This document shows, in pieces, positions 6,466-13,437 of a stretch of DNA of 13,437 nt; position 1 is the first letter of the stretch, and the number at the start of each line of letters is the position of its first letter. The notes below the pieces were generated by a model. That model did not search any database. It was not told where the DNA came from and worked only from the letters and a program-made list of their open reading frames with translations. Source of the stretch: an uncultured Treponema sp. (GTDB lineage: Bacteria; Spirochaetota; Spirochaetia; Treponematales; Treponemataceae); NCBI GenBank assembly GCA_905236315.1, contig CAJOPO010000071.1:1-13437 (forward strand), written 5' to 3'. Made by a program: the position numbers and the translations under genes.

Positions 6466-7830
6466 TTGAAGTTTATACATACTGCAGATTGGCATCTTGG
6501 CAATAAAATGCACGGTGTAGACAGAAATGCAGAAACACAAGCCTTTTTATTATGGCTACGAGATAAAATAATAGAAGAAAACGCAGAAACGCTAGTTGTT
6601 TCTGGCGACATCTTTGATACAATCAATCCCCCTATAGAAGCAAGAAAGCAATATAATGATTTTTTAGCTTCTATTATAAATACTTGTTGCAAAAATGTAA
6701 TTATTACAGGTGGCAATCATGATTCTGCTGCCCTCTTAGACTCTCAAAAGGAACTCTTAGAGCCTTTAAATATTCATATAGTTGGCTCCCTTGCAAATAA
6801 GGCTGCAAAAGATATGATATATGAACTAAAAGACAAAGAAGGCAATGTAAATGCCATTTGTGCAGCCGTTCCTTTTGCCCGTGAAAATGAACTCTTTACG
6901 AGCATTGAAGATGGCTCGATTAAGCAAGAAGAAAGCTCATCTTCCTTTAGTGATAGAGCGTATAGTGCATTGTATAGGCAAGTCGCAGATGAATGTATAA
7001 AGCTAAGAGCAGAAAGAAATATTCCAATAATAGCAACAGGTCATCTTTATGCCGCAGACCTAGAAGGTCGCTTTGAAGGTGAGGAAGGCGCAAAAGAAAA
7101 TGCAGATGATGGCGTAAGAGTCTTAGATGTTACTGGCAATTTAGGAGCCGTGCATGTAGGCATTTTTCCTAAAGAGTTTAGTTATGTAGCCTTAGGACAC
7201 ATTCACTATTGCACAAGAGTTGCGCTGAACGACAGAATAAGATATTCAGGTTCTCCTTTTGTGATGGGCTTTGATGAAGCACACATTCCTCATTATGTTT
7301 TATCTGTAGAAATCACCCCTTCTGAAACAGTAAGCAATGCTGATAGCGTAAATGTAAAAAAAATAGAATCGCCACGCTTTAATATGTTTAGAAGAATATC
7401 AGGCGATAGTAAAACTATAAAGGACGAACTTTTAAAATATAAAAATCGTAGTGACCGTACAAATTTGTATACAGATTTGTACACAGATGTCTATATTGAG
7501 ATTTATTACAAAAAAGAAGATGGCATAAATATAAACGATGAATTAGATGAACTTGTAGAAGAACTTCAAAAGCAAAAAGTTTATATTGTGAGCAGAAGAA
7601 TTCAAGATATTGATATTAGAAGCTATAAAGACTTTGACGGCGAAGAAGTAAAAAACTTAGAACCAGAAGAAATATTTAAAAGTTTAATTCTTTCTAAATG
7701 CAATGTAAGTTTTGAAGGCACTACAGAGGAAATAAAAGAAAAAGAAAGTGCCTATGTTAATAAGTACCTTGACTTATTTATAGAAACATTTAATGAGTTT
7801 TCAAACGGAAGTTTAAATGCGGATAACTAA
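6466..7830 (+). CDS. sbcD: Exonuclease subunit SbcD (Mre11-type)
   Basis: This 454-aa calcineurin-like phosphoesterase is the nuclease subunit of the SbcCD complex, which opens hairpins and trims DNA ends with Mn2+. All metal-ligand motifs are present: DWHLG (Asp8, His10), SGDIFD (Asp48), GGNHDS (Asn84, His85), ATGHLY (His193) and ALGHIH (His245, His247). The C-terminal part (about 270-454) is the capping/Rad50-interaction region. It contains a short LYTD-LYTD duplication around residues 326-334. The protein is somewhat longer than E. coli SbcD (400 aa), partly through an acidic stretch. The start is TTG at 6466, giving the canonical MKFIHTADWH; AAGGAG (6452-6457) is 8 nt upstream. It overlaps sbcC by 14 nt. 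Confidence 0.95.
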   Translation: MKFIHTADWHLGNKMHGVDRNAETQAFLLWLRDKIIEENAETLVVSGDIFDTINPPIEARKQYNDFLASIINTCCKNVIITGGNHDSAALLDSQKELLEPLNIHIVGSLANKAAKDMIYELKDKEGNVNAICAAVPFARENELFTSIEDGSIKQEESSSSFSDRAYSALYRQVADECIKLRAERNIPIIATGHLYAADLEGRFEGEEGAKENADDGVRVLDVTGNLGAVHVGIFPKEFSYVALGHIHYCTRVALNDRIRYSGSPFVMGFDEAHIPHYVLSVEITPSETVSNADSVNVKKIESPRFNMFRRISGDSKTIKDELLKYKNRSDRTNLYTDLYTDVYIEIYYKKEDGININDELDELVEELQKQKVYIVSRRIQDIDIRSYKDFDGEEVKNLEPEEIFKSLILSKCNVSFEGTTEEIKEKESAYVNKYLDLFIETFNEFSNGSLNADN

Positions 7831-10800
7831 AATAGAAATAAAAAATATAAATTCGTTAAAAGGAAAGTGGACTATAGATTTAGAAAATCCTGATTATAAA
7901 AAAAATCATGATTTGTTTGTTATCTGTGGCGAAACAGGTTCAGGAAAAACAACCATATTAGACGCAATTACTCTTGCCTTATACGGAAAGACTCCTAGGC
8001 AAAATAGCTTTGGTAAGTCAAATGAGCTTATGACAAGGCAAACTGCAGAATGTTTTGCTCGCGTAACGTATAAATGCAAAAAAGGCAACTTTATGTCTGA
8101 ATTTAGGCAAACTAAGGCACGTGGAAAAGTAAACGGAAATCTTACAAAGCCAGTTTGTCTTATAAAGAATCTTGATACGGGAGAAAGTACAGAATCCCTT
8201 GCAATCTCTTCTTTACAAGAGAAAACTACACAGATTATCCAACTTGATTATGACCAGTTTTGTAAGTCAATAATGTTAGCACAGGGGCAGTTTGATAACT
8301 TTATTTGTGCAGATTCAAGGGAGAGGGCAAATACTCTTGCAAAATTAAACGGAACTGAACATTACAAAGAGTTTGCAAGCCTAATGTGGCAAAAGGCTAA
8401 TAAAAAAATAAAAGACTTTGATGACCTAAAGGGGCATATAGAGCAAATCTCCGTATTGTCAGAAGACGAATTAAATGATTTTAATGAGAGCCTTAAAGAA
8501 AAAAGATTATTAATAGAGAATAGAAAAAAGGATTTGGAAAAACTACAGCAAGCTCTATCATGGCTTGATAAGCTTGCAGAACTTAATAAAAAAGTGCAAG
8601 ATGCAAAAGAAGCACGTGCTTTGTATGAAACAAAAACAGAAGCTTTTAAATTAAAACAAGAACGCTTAGAAAAAGCTAAAAAGGCTTCAAACTGCAAAGC
8701 AGAATATCTTTTATACAAAAGAATAAAAGAAGAACAAGAGAAAGAACTTGAAAATTTAGACAGAAATACGCTCGCTTTACAAGAGAACAAAAGTCTTTAT
8801 GAAAAAGCAAAAGCTGATGTTTTAAAAATAAGAACTGAGTACGAAGTCTTTTCTAAAACGCAGGAAGAACAAGAGAAGCTTTGGAAACAGGTAAGGGTCT
8901 TAGATACAAAACTAGAAAGCGCAGAAAAGATATATACAGATTGTGCTATTAGAACTAAGGCCGTTCAAGAAGAGTTTGCAAGGCAAAGTCAAACTATAAA
9001 AGAAATTCAAACAGATATTGAACAAAAAGAAGATGAAAAAGCAAAAATAAAATCATATTTAGACAATAACGCTGATGATGAAACGCTAGATGCCAAAATA
9101 CCAGTTCTAAAGCAGATTTTCATTCAAATAAAGGATAATAGGCAGAAACTTGATATTTCAAATGCCACCTTAAAGAAGGAACAGGCAAATCTTAATGAGT
9201 ATCAAGAGCAAAAAAGTAGCTGTGAAAATATAATAGAACTAAGTAAATCGCAATTAAATACCCTTGTAAGTTCTGAATATATGACAGTTTCTGCAATAAT
9301 TAGAAAGGGGCTTGAAAAAGGGAAACCTTGCCCTGTCTGCGGTTCTCTAGAGCACCCCCTTTGTTTAGAAAGCAGTGTAGGCTCTAGTTTTAAAGGTGAT
9401 GTGCTTACTGGCGATACCCAAGAACTTGCAAAGCAAATAGCGTTTCTTAACAAAAAGATTGAAGAAAAGACGAATGAAGCAGAGAATGTAAAAATCAACT
9501 TTTCAAATACAGAAAAGAAGATAGAAAATCTTTTAGAGAATATAAAAGAACAAGAAGATTTGCATACAAAATTAGTGCGCGACTTTAACAACTTAGTAAG
9601 TGAGAAGCCTGCTTTAAGCAATGCAGAATATAATAAAGCATACTTTGAAGATGTTATAAAAGAACTTTCTAAAAACGCTCAAACTTATAAAACCAATAAA
9701 GAGCAGTATAATACTTTTGTAAATGAACTTTCTCAGTTAAAAATAAAAAAAGACAGCATTAATCTTGATAAAATTCAAAAGGAACTAGAAAAGCAATTAG
9801 ATGAATGGGAAAAAACTAAACTTAACTATGAACAATTAAAGACGGAAAGGCAAGAACTTTTTGAAAATAAAAAAGTTGATGACGAAGAAGCCTTAGTAAA
9901 AAAACAAGAGCAATCTTTGAAGAAAAATCTTGAAGAAGCAAATACGCAAAGCGAAACAAAATCTAAAGCCTACAGTAATATCGAAACTATAATTAATCAG
10001 CTAAATATCTCTATTAACGAAAGAAATCTTAAGCTAAACGAAGCACTCAATAGTTTAAATATTGCCTTAGAAGCAAATGGTTTTTCTAATATTGATAATT
10101 TACTTGAATCTTTTGCAGACGAAAAAGATTTTGAAGCCTTGCAAGCAGAAAAAGAAAAACTTAATAAAGAAAATGCAAGTACAGAAAAAGAATTAAAACT
10201 TGCCTTAGATGATTTTGAAAAAACTAAGGCTCTTAATAAAACTCAAAAAAGCAAAGAAGAATTAAACAGGGAGCAAACAGAAATTGATTTTGCTAATACA
10301 GAAGATAATCAAAAGATTGGAGAAATAAATAATAAGTTAAAAATTGATAAAGAAAATAGAAATAAATATGAAGAGCTAAATACTAAGTATGAAAATGCAA
10401 AAGCAGAAAAGGATAAGTGGGAAACTGTAAAAACTTTTATAGGCAAACAGGATGGTTCTGATTTTGAAGTCTTTGTAGAAGCCCTTGCCTTTAAGACCTT
10501 GATAAAAAAAGCAAATAAATATGTATTTGCAATATCTGGGAAGTATACCTTAGTTCAAAAAGATGGTGGAGTTGATTTTGTAGTTCACGATGCAAATTAT
10601 CCAGAAGCAAAGGACGATAGACCCATTTCTACAATGAGCGGTGGTGAAAAATTTATTATAAGTCTTTCTCTTGCCTTAGGAATTGCCGAGCTTGCTAGCA
10701 GAAACGTAAGGGTTGATTCCTTATTCCTTGACGAAGGCTTTGGTACATTGAGTGGTACACCTCTAATAGAAGCTATAAATGCACTAAAGTCTTTGCAAAA

Positions 10801-10930
10801 TAGTGGCAAAATGTTAGGCATCATTACGCATATAGATACCGTTATAAACGAATTTGAACAGCGCATAGAAGCAAAAAAGAAAGCAGGCGGCTATAGCGAG
10901 TTAGTTGGTTCTGGAATTACAAAAGACTAA
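7817..10930 (+). CDS. sbcC: Exonuclease subunit SbcC (Rad50-type SMC ATPase)
   Basis: This 1037-aa protein has the full Rad50/SbcC plan. The N-terminal ATPase half has Walker A GETGSGKT (38-45) and a Q-loop region AQGQFDNFI near 156. Long coiled coil of Lys/Glu/Leu-rich sequence runs from about 180 to 900, broken by the zinc hook CPVCG (Cys505, Cys508) near the middle. The C-terminal half has the ABC signature SGGEKF (941-946) and Walker B LFLDEGFG (Asp972, Glu973). Its length is close to E. coli SbcC (1048 aa). Two SbcC bind two SbcD, and ATP hydrolysis gates access to the nuclease. The ATG at 7817 lies inside the end of sbcD with CGGAAG (7806-7811) 5 nt upstream, so the two are co-translated. 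No truncation is seen. Confidence 0.95.
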   Translation: MRITKIEIKNINSLKGKWTIDLENPDYKKNHDLFVICGETGSGKTTILDAITLALYGKTPRQNSFGKSNELMTRQTAECFARVTYKCKKGNFMSEFRQTKARGKVNGNLTKPVCLIKNLDTGESTESLAISSLQEKTTQIIQLDYDQFCKSIMLAQGQFDNFICADSRERANTLAKLNGTEHYKEFASLMWQKANKKIKDFDDLKGHIEQISVLSEDELNDFNESLKEKRLLIENRKKDLEKLQQALSWLDKLAELNKKVQDAKEARALYETKTEAFKLKQERLEKAKKASNCKAEYLLYKRIKEEQEKELENLDRNTLALQENKSLYEKAKADVLKIRTEYEVFSKTQEEQEKLWKQVRVLDTKLESAEKIYTDCAIRTKAVQEEFARQSQTIKEIQTDIEQKEDEKAKIKSYLDNNADDETLDAKIPVLKQIFIQIKDNRQKLDISNATLKKEQANLNEYQEQKSSCENIIELSKSQLNTLVSSEYMTVSAIIRKGLEKGKPCPVCGSLEHPLCLESSVGSSFKGDVLTGDTQELAKQIAFLNKKIEEKTNEAENVKINFSNTEKKIENLLENIKEQEDLHTKLVRDFNNLVSEKPALSNAEYNKAYFEDVIKELSKNAQTYKTNKEQYNTFVNELSQLKIKKDSINLDKIQKELEKQLDEWEKTKLNYEQLKTERQELFENKKVDDEEALVKKQEQSLKKNLEEANTQSETKSKAYSNIETIINQLNISINERNLKLNEALNSLNIALEANGFSNIDNLLESFADEKDFEALQAEKEKLNKENASTEKELKLALDDFEKTKALNKTQKSKEELNREQTEIDFANTEDNQKIGEINNKLKIDKENRNKYEELNTKYENAKAEKDKWETVKTFIGKQDGSDFEVFVEALAFKTLIKKANKYVFAISGKYTLVQKDGGVDFVVHDANYPEAKDDRPISTMSGGEKFIISLSLALGIAELASRNVRVDSLFLDEGFGTLSGTPLIEAINALKSLQNSGKMLGIITHIDTVINEFEQRIEAKKKAGGYSELVGSGITKD

Positions 10931-10939
10931 ACGCATAGT

Positions 10940-10960
10940 ATGTAAAGCCATCCTTTGCAT
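10940..10960 (+). terminator. Weak hairpin after sbcC, possible terminator
   Basis: ATGTAAAG (10940-10947) pairs with CTTTGCAT (10953-10960) with one U-G wobble around a 5-nt loop, nine bases after the sbcC stop. No immediate T-run follows, so termination here is doubtful. Confidence 0.25.
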
Positions 10961-10981
10961 GACATAAATATTATATTTTAC

Positions 10982-11010
10982 TTGTTTTTTAAGTAAAAAT
11001 AAGTTAATAT
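10982..11010 (+). promoter_or_regulatory. Sigma-70-type promoter of the LacI gene
   Basis: A -35-like TTGTTT (10982-10987) and a -10-like TAATAT (11005-11010) are separated by exactly 17 nt. The expected start of transcription is about 11017, which is the A of the start codon. A TTTTACTT/AAGTAAAA inverted repeat (10976-10983 with 10991-10998) overlaps the -35 region and could be an operator. The region is very AT-rich, so chance resemblance is possible. Confidence 0.45.
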
Positions 11011-11016
11011 ATTAAT

Positions 11017-12033
11017 ATGGCTAAAGAAACTAAAGTACGACTTTCTGATATTGCACAAAAACTTAATATAAGCACTGTTTCCGTATCTAAAGCACTAGCG
11101 GGAAAGGAAGGAGTAGGGGAAGATTTGCGTCAGCGCATTATAGATTGCGCAAATGAACTTGGTTATTCAAAAAAAAATTCAAACTTCTTATATACAGATA
11201 CATATCATTCCACAGGGAATATCGGCATTGTTGCCCCCTCCCGCTTTTTTGACAAAAACGGTTCTTTTTATTGGACTCTATACAATGCCATTTCTAAGGA
11301 ACTGCTTTCGCGCGGGTTTTATGCCATAATTGAGCAACTTTCTGATGAAATGGAGTTTGACCTTACTATGCCGCACATAATTAAAGATGAAAAAGTTGAC
11401 GGCGTTATGATTATGGGGCAGGTGTCCGAAGCTTATGCGCGTTATTTTTCTATGAATTACAAATCTTTTGTTTTCCTTGATTTTTCTGCGGGGGAACTTC
11501 AAGTAGACTCCGTTATATCCGACAACTTTTATCTTGAATATCTGTTGACAAGGCATTTGCTGGATTTAGGGCATAGAAAATTGCGTTTTGTGGGGACTTT
11601 TAACAGCACTTCCAGCATAAATGACCGTTTTATGGGATTTGCAAAAGCCCTGTTTGAAAACAACATGAGCGTTTCCTTAGATGATATAATTCCAGATAGA
11701 GATAGAAAGGGAATTTTTGTAGTGCCGCCTCTGCCGCAAGAGTTGCCTACGGCCTTTGTCTGCAACTGCGATGAATGTGCAATTCGCGTTATAAATGAAT
11801 TGCAGGCAAAAGGCGTAAAGGTTCCAGATGATGTGTCTGTAGTAGGCTTTGATGATTTTTACGTAACGACCTATAACGGCCCTGCCCTAACGACCGTTTC
11901 AGTTGACTTTGACTCAATGGCCCGCACTGTAGTTGATTTACTACTGAGAAAGATAAATGGGCAGGCGTATAATGCAGGCTGTACGGTTGTAGGCGGTCAC
12001 CTTGTGTTTAGAGATTCCGTAAAGGCTATTTAA
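11017..12033 (+). CDS. LacI/PurR-family transcriptional regulator
   Basis: A 338-aa regulator. Residues about 7-52 form the LacI helix-turn-helix (VRLSDIAQKLNISTVSVSKAL, then EDLRQRIIDCANELGY). Residues about 68-335 form the periplasmic-binding-protein-like sensor, with recognisable IGIVAP, VDGVMIMG, HLLDLGHRKLRFVG and DDVSVVGFDDF segments. The linker after GY does not show the usual PNxxARxL hinge helix; it reads SKKNSNFLYTDTYHS. The effector is probably a small molecule such as a sugar, but no transport or catabolic genes are beside it. No Shine-Dalgarno is visible before the ATG; see the promoter entry for a possible leaderless transcript. It converges with the HTH gene downstream. Confidence 0.9.
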   Translation: MAKETKVRLSDIAQKLNISTVSVSKALAGKEGVGEDLRQRIIDCANELGYSKKNSNFLYTDTYHSTGNIGIVAPSRFFDKNGSFYWTLYNAISKELLSRGFYAIIEQLSDEMEFDLTMPHIIKDEKVDGVMIMGQVSEAYARYFSMNYKSFVFLDFSAGELQVDSVISDNFYLEYLLTRHLLDLGHRKLRFVGTFNSTSSINDRFMGFAKALFENNMSVSLDDIIPDRDRKGIFVVPPLPQELPTAFVCNCDECAIRVINELQAKGVKVPDDVSVVGFDDFYVTTYNGPALTTVSVDFDSMARTVVDLLLRKINGQAYNAGCTVVGGHLVFRDSVKAI

Positions 12034-12136
12034 TCAAGTTTGAAATCGTGTTGAAGATATGAAAATGCAGAGCGGAATGGAAATTGCATGAGTCATAATC
12101 ACAGCAATTTCTTTCCTTTGATGTAGTATCGCCTGT

Positions 12137-12157
12137 TGGCTAACTTTGCGTTCGCCA
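12137..12157. terminator. Imperfect hairpin between convergent genes
   Basis: TGGCTAAC (12137-12144) pairs with GTTCGCCA (12150-12157) with one mismatch, loop TTTGC. It lies between the LacI gene and the convergent HTH gene, followed on the + strand by CCGTTTTA. It may terminate one or both. An 8-bp pair GAAATTGC/GCAATTTC (12080-12087 with 12104-12111) upstream is a second, weaker candidate. Confidence 0.35.
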
Positions 12158-12162
12158 CCGTT

Positions 12163-12369
12163 TTATATTTGCTTTAATGCAGTTTCTATCTCTGATAAGA
12201 AAAAATATCTTTTCCCACCTAACTGGTGATAGGGAAGCAATTTTTTTGCCATAAGGTCGTATATATGAGTACGCCCTCGTCCTAAATAATCCATTACGTC
12301 TTTTACACCAACGGGTTTCTCAAAGATTTTTTCATCCTGTTTAATACAAGAAACGCTTTTACTTTTCAT
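12163..12369 (-). CDS. Small excisionase-family helix-turn-helix protein
   Basis: This 68-aa protein consists of an N-terminal tail (about 19 residues) and one winged helix-turn-helix of the HTH_17/excisionase (MerR-like) type. The pattern is GVKDVMDYLGRGRTHIYDLMAKKLLPYHQLGGKRYFF, followed by LSEIETAL: helix, recognition helix, wing, final helix. These proteins bind DNA as excisionases or small regulators. AGGAG is 5 nt before the ATG on the - strand. It lies 134 nt downstream of the ferredoxin gene on the same strand. No integrase or phage gene is visible in the window, so it is an orphan here and its target is unknown. Confidence 0.7.
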   Translation of the reverse strand: MKSKSVSCIKQDEKIFEKPVGVKDVMDYLGRGRTHIYDLMAKKLLPYHQLGGKRYFFLSEIETALKQI

Positions 12370-12394
12370 AAAAACTCCTAAAAAATGCTTCAGA

Positions 12395-12452
12395 TTGGTG
12401 TGTTATCCAAAGCCTTAACTCCAATGTAAAAAGCAATGGTAAAACACACCAA
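12395..12452 (-). promoter_or_regulatory. Inverted repeat in the ferredoxin-HTH gap
   Basis: TTGGTGTGTT (12395-12404) and AACACACCAA (12443-12452) form a perfect 10-bp stem enclosing 38 nt. On the - strand it follows the ferredoxin stop and precedes the HTH ribosome-binding site, with a short T-run a few bases later. It could be a terminator, an attenuator or an operator for the HTH protein. The sequence does not decide between these. Confidence 0.4.
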
Positions 12453-12503
12453 AAAGTAATTTCTTCCAAGATATACGGAAAATGAAAGTAAACATAAAGT
12501 GTT

Positions 12504-13232
12504 TTAGTCTTCTACAATATGTCCATCTCTTGAAATAACCACAACTTTCCATGGAATAAATTTTCCACTTGCTTTTAGAGCGTTTATGCAGGCTCTTTCT
12601 ATGCCACCACAGCACGGCACTTCCATACGAACTACAGTAAGACTTTTTATTTCGTTATTAGCAATAATCTGTGTTAGCTTTTCCGTATAATCACCGTCAT
12701 CTAGTTTGGGGCAGCCAATAAGTGTTATATGCTTATGAATAAAATCCCTATGAAAAGCAGCATAGGCATAAGCGGTGCAATCTGCTGCAACTAAAAGATT
12801 TGCATTGTTATAAAATGGGGCTTCAACTGGTAATAACTTTATCTGCACAGGCCACTGCATAAGTTCAGAATGGATTTCAGCATTTTTACTATATGAATCC
12901 TTTATATCTTCTTCTTGCTCTGCACGATTAAAAGTATGAAGCGCACTACCAGGACAGTGCTGCCCTACATGATTATGAAAAGCTTCCTGTTGCAATTCCA
13001 CTTTTCGCTTTTCTACGGCACTAGGATTATAGGCCTCGCTTTCTCTTTCTTCTATTGTAATAGCACCTGCAGGGCAAGCAGGAAGACAATCACCAAAGCC
13101 ATCACAAAAATCATCACGCAAAAGATGAGCTTTACCGTTTTGCATAATTATGGCGTTTTCATGGCAAGCGGCAGCACATAAACCACAGCCTGTACATTTT
13201 TCTTCATCAATATGAACAATCTTACGAATCAT
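12504..13232 (-). CDS. Two-cluster 4Fe-4S ferredoxin-type protein
   Basis: A 242-aa cytoplasmic iron-sulfur protein. Cluster 1 is canonical: CTGCGLCAAAC (Cys13, 16, 19, 23). The second motif, CDGFGDCLPACP, has Cys43, Cys49 and Cys53, with Phe46 in place of the second Cys. Residues about 130-242 form a further conserved domain (LMQWPVQIKLLP, LLVAADCTAYAYAAFHRDF, LIGCPKLDD, VVRMEVPCCGG) with several conserved Cys that could bind another centre or act in redox chemistry. I recognise this as a family found in anaerobes as an electron-transfer or iron-sulfur protein, but I know no established reaction for it. The start is ATG at 13232, 6 nt after AAGGAG on the - strand. Palindromes upstream suggest redox or anaerobic regulation. 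Confidence 0.8.
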   Translation of the reverse strand: MIRKIVHIDEEKCTGCGLCAAACHENAIIMQNGKAHLLRDDFCDGFGDCLPACPAGAITIEERESEAYNPSAVEKRKVELQQEAFHNHVGQHCPGSALHTFNRAEQEEDIKDSYSKNAEIHSELMQWPVQIKLLPVEAPFYNNANLLVAADCTAYAYAAFHRDFIHKHITLIGCPKLDDGDYTEKLTQIIANNEIKSLTVVRMEVPCCGGIERACINALKASGKFIPWKVVVISRDGHIVED

Positions 13233-13260
13233 AGTATTCTCCTTGATAAACAGTTAAATC

Positions 13261-13284
13261 GTTAAACAATTTAATTGTTATAAC
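13261..13284 (-). promoter_or_regulatory. Operator-like palindrome upstream of the ferredoxin gene
   Basis: AACAATT-T-AATTGTT (13265-13279) is a perfect palindrome, extended by GTTA/TAAC arms with one bulged base to about 13261-13284. It lies 30-50 nt before the start codon and overlaps a TATAAC that could be a -10 box on the - strand. The half-site TTGTTA resembles known redox-repressor (Rex) half-sites, but the spacing differs, so the regulator is not named. Confidence 0.4.
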
Positions 13285-13313
13285 TGCACATAAGAATACT
13301 AAATAAGCTGCTC

Positions 13314-13341
13314 TAGATATGTTGTTATTCCAACATATCTA
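13314..13341. promoter_or_regulatory. Perfect 11-bp inverted repeat upstream of the ferredoxin gene
   Basis: TAGATATGTTG (13314-13324) and CAACATATCTA (13331-13341) pair perfectly around a 6-nt spacer. The T-run on the - strand lies before the stem, so it is not a terminator for leftward transcription. An operator or a leader hairpin is possible. It sits between the end repeat and the gene. Confidence 0.45.
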
Positions 13342-13355
13342 TAAAAAATCATTTA

Positions 13356-13437
13356 TGGGAGCCTCTAAAAACTTCAGTTTTTAGAGGCAACTTTGAAAAT
13401 GCGATGTTGTAAGTCGCGCTATTATAGCGACTTACAA
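13356..13437 (-). repeat. Right copy of 82-bp inverted terminal repeat
   Basis: This is the exact reverse complement of 3-84, running to the last base of the window. It has the same 13-bp-stem hairpin (here 13361-13388) and 11-bp-stem hairpin (13407-13437). Relative to the neighbouring gene it is placed as on the left, upstream of the start codon with the same inner end facing the gene. It could continue beyond the window. Confidence 0.9.

Noticed and set aside
8362..8790. Minus-strand Ser/Phe/Leu-rich ORFs opposite sbcC (also at 9202-9621)
   Set aside because: They are the typical antisense shadow of a Lys/Glu/Leu-rich coiled-coil gene; no ribosome-binding site or family resemblance.
12131..12160. 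Possible integron attC-like site between the convergent genes
   Set aside because: The arms GGCTAAC and GTTCGCC do not fit the RYYYAAC/GTTRRRY core consensus, and no integron integrase or cassette array is present.
12415..12615. Minus-strand 66-aa ORF overlapping the end of the ferredoxin gene
   Set aside because: It overlaps the conserved C-terminal coding part in another frame, and its Lys/Trp/Phe-rich sequence is not protein-family-like.
1..13437. Circular plasmid or phage genome
   Set aside because: The ends are inverted, not direct, repeats, and there are no replication, partition, capsid or integrase genes.

Overview
The window is AT-rich bacterial DNA that looks chromosomal and spirochaete-like, most plausibly from a Treponema. 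This rests on gene content, the low-GC codon choice and the style of the palindromic repeat at the ends. It is an impression from reading, not a database match. No rRNA, tRNA, CRISPR array, transposase, integrase or replication gene was seen.

Layout. Both ends carry the same 82-bp sequence in opposite orientation (3-84 and 13356-13437), each copy containing two hairpins. Between them a tightly packed + strand run occupies 124-6279. It encodes an ECF sigma factor, a membrane zinc-finger anti-sigma factor, a membrane-anchored IPT/TIG protein with a transglutaminase-like domain lacking its catalytic Cys, an archaeal-type UMP/amino-acid kinase, a glucosaminidase-like lipoprotein and a long-chain acyl-CoA synthetase. 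Start and stop codons overlap or lie within about 10 nt throughout, so this is probably one operon. The envelope-directed products suggest an envelope-stress or cell-wall remodelling unit under the sigma/anti-sigma pair.

A 186-bp gap (6280-6465) follows. It holds a 23-bp tandem repeat folded into two perfect 13-bp-stem inverted repeats, with a richer GC content than its surroundings. Next come sbcD and sbcC (6466-10930, overlapping by 14 nt), the Mre11/Rad50-type nuclease that cuts DNA hairpins. A LacI-family regulator (11017-12033) follows, with a well-spaced promoter that would give a leaderless mRNA.

The right end is on the - strand. A two-cluster 4Fe-4S protein (12504-13232) is followed downstream by a 68-aa excisionase-like HTH protein (12163-12369), which converges on the LacI gene. 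The ferredoxin upstream region has two clear palindromes that look like operators.

The points most worth following up are the pseudo-enzyme in the sigma-factor operon, the palindromic tandem repeat directly before sbcDC, and the inverted repeats flush with the window ends. Those end repeats may simply mark assembly breaks at a dispersed repeat.
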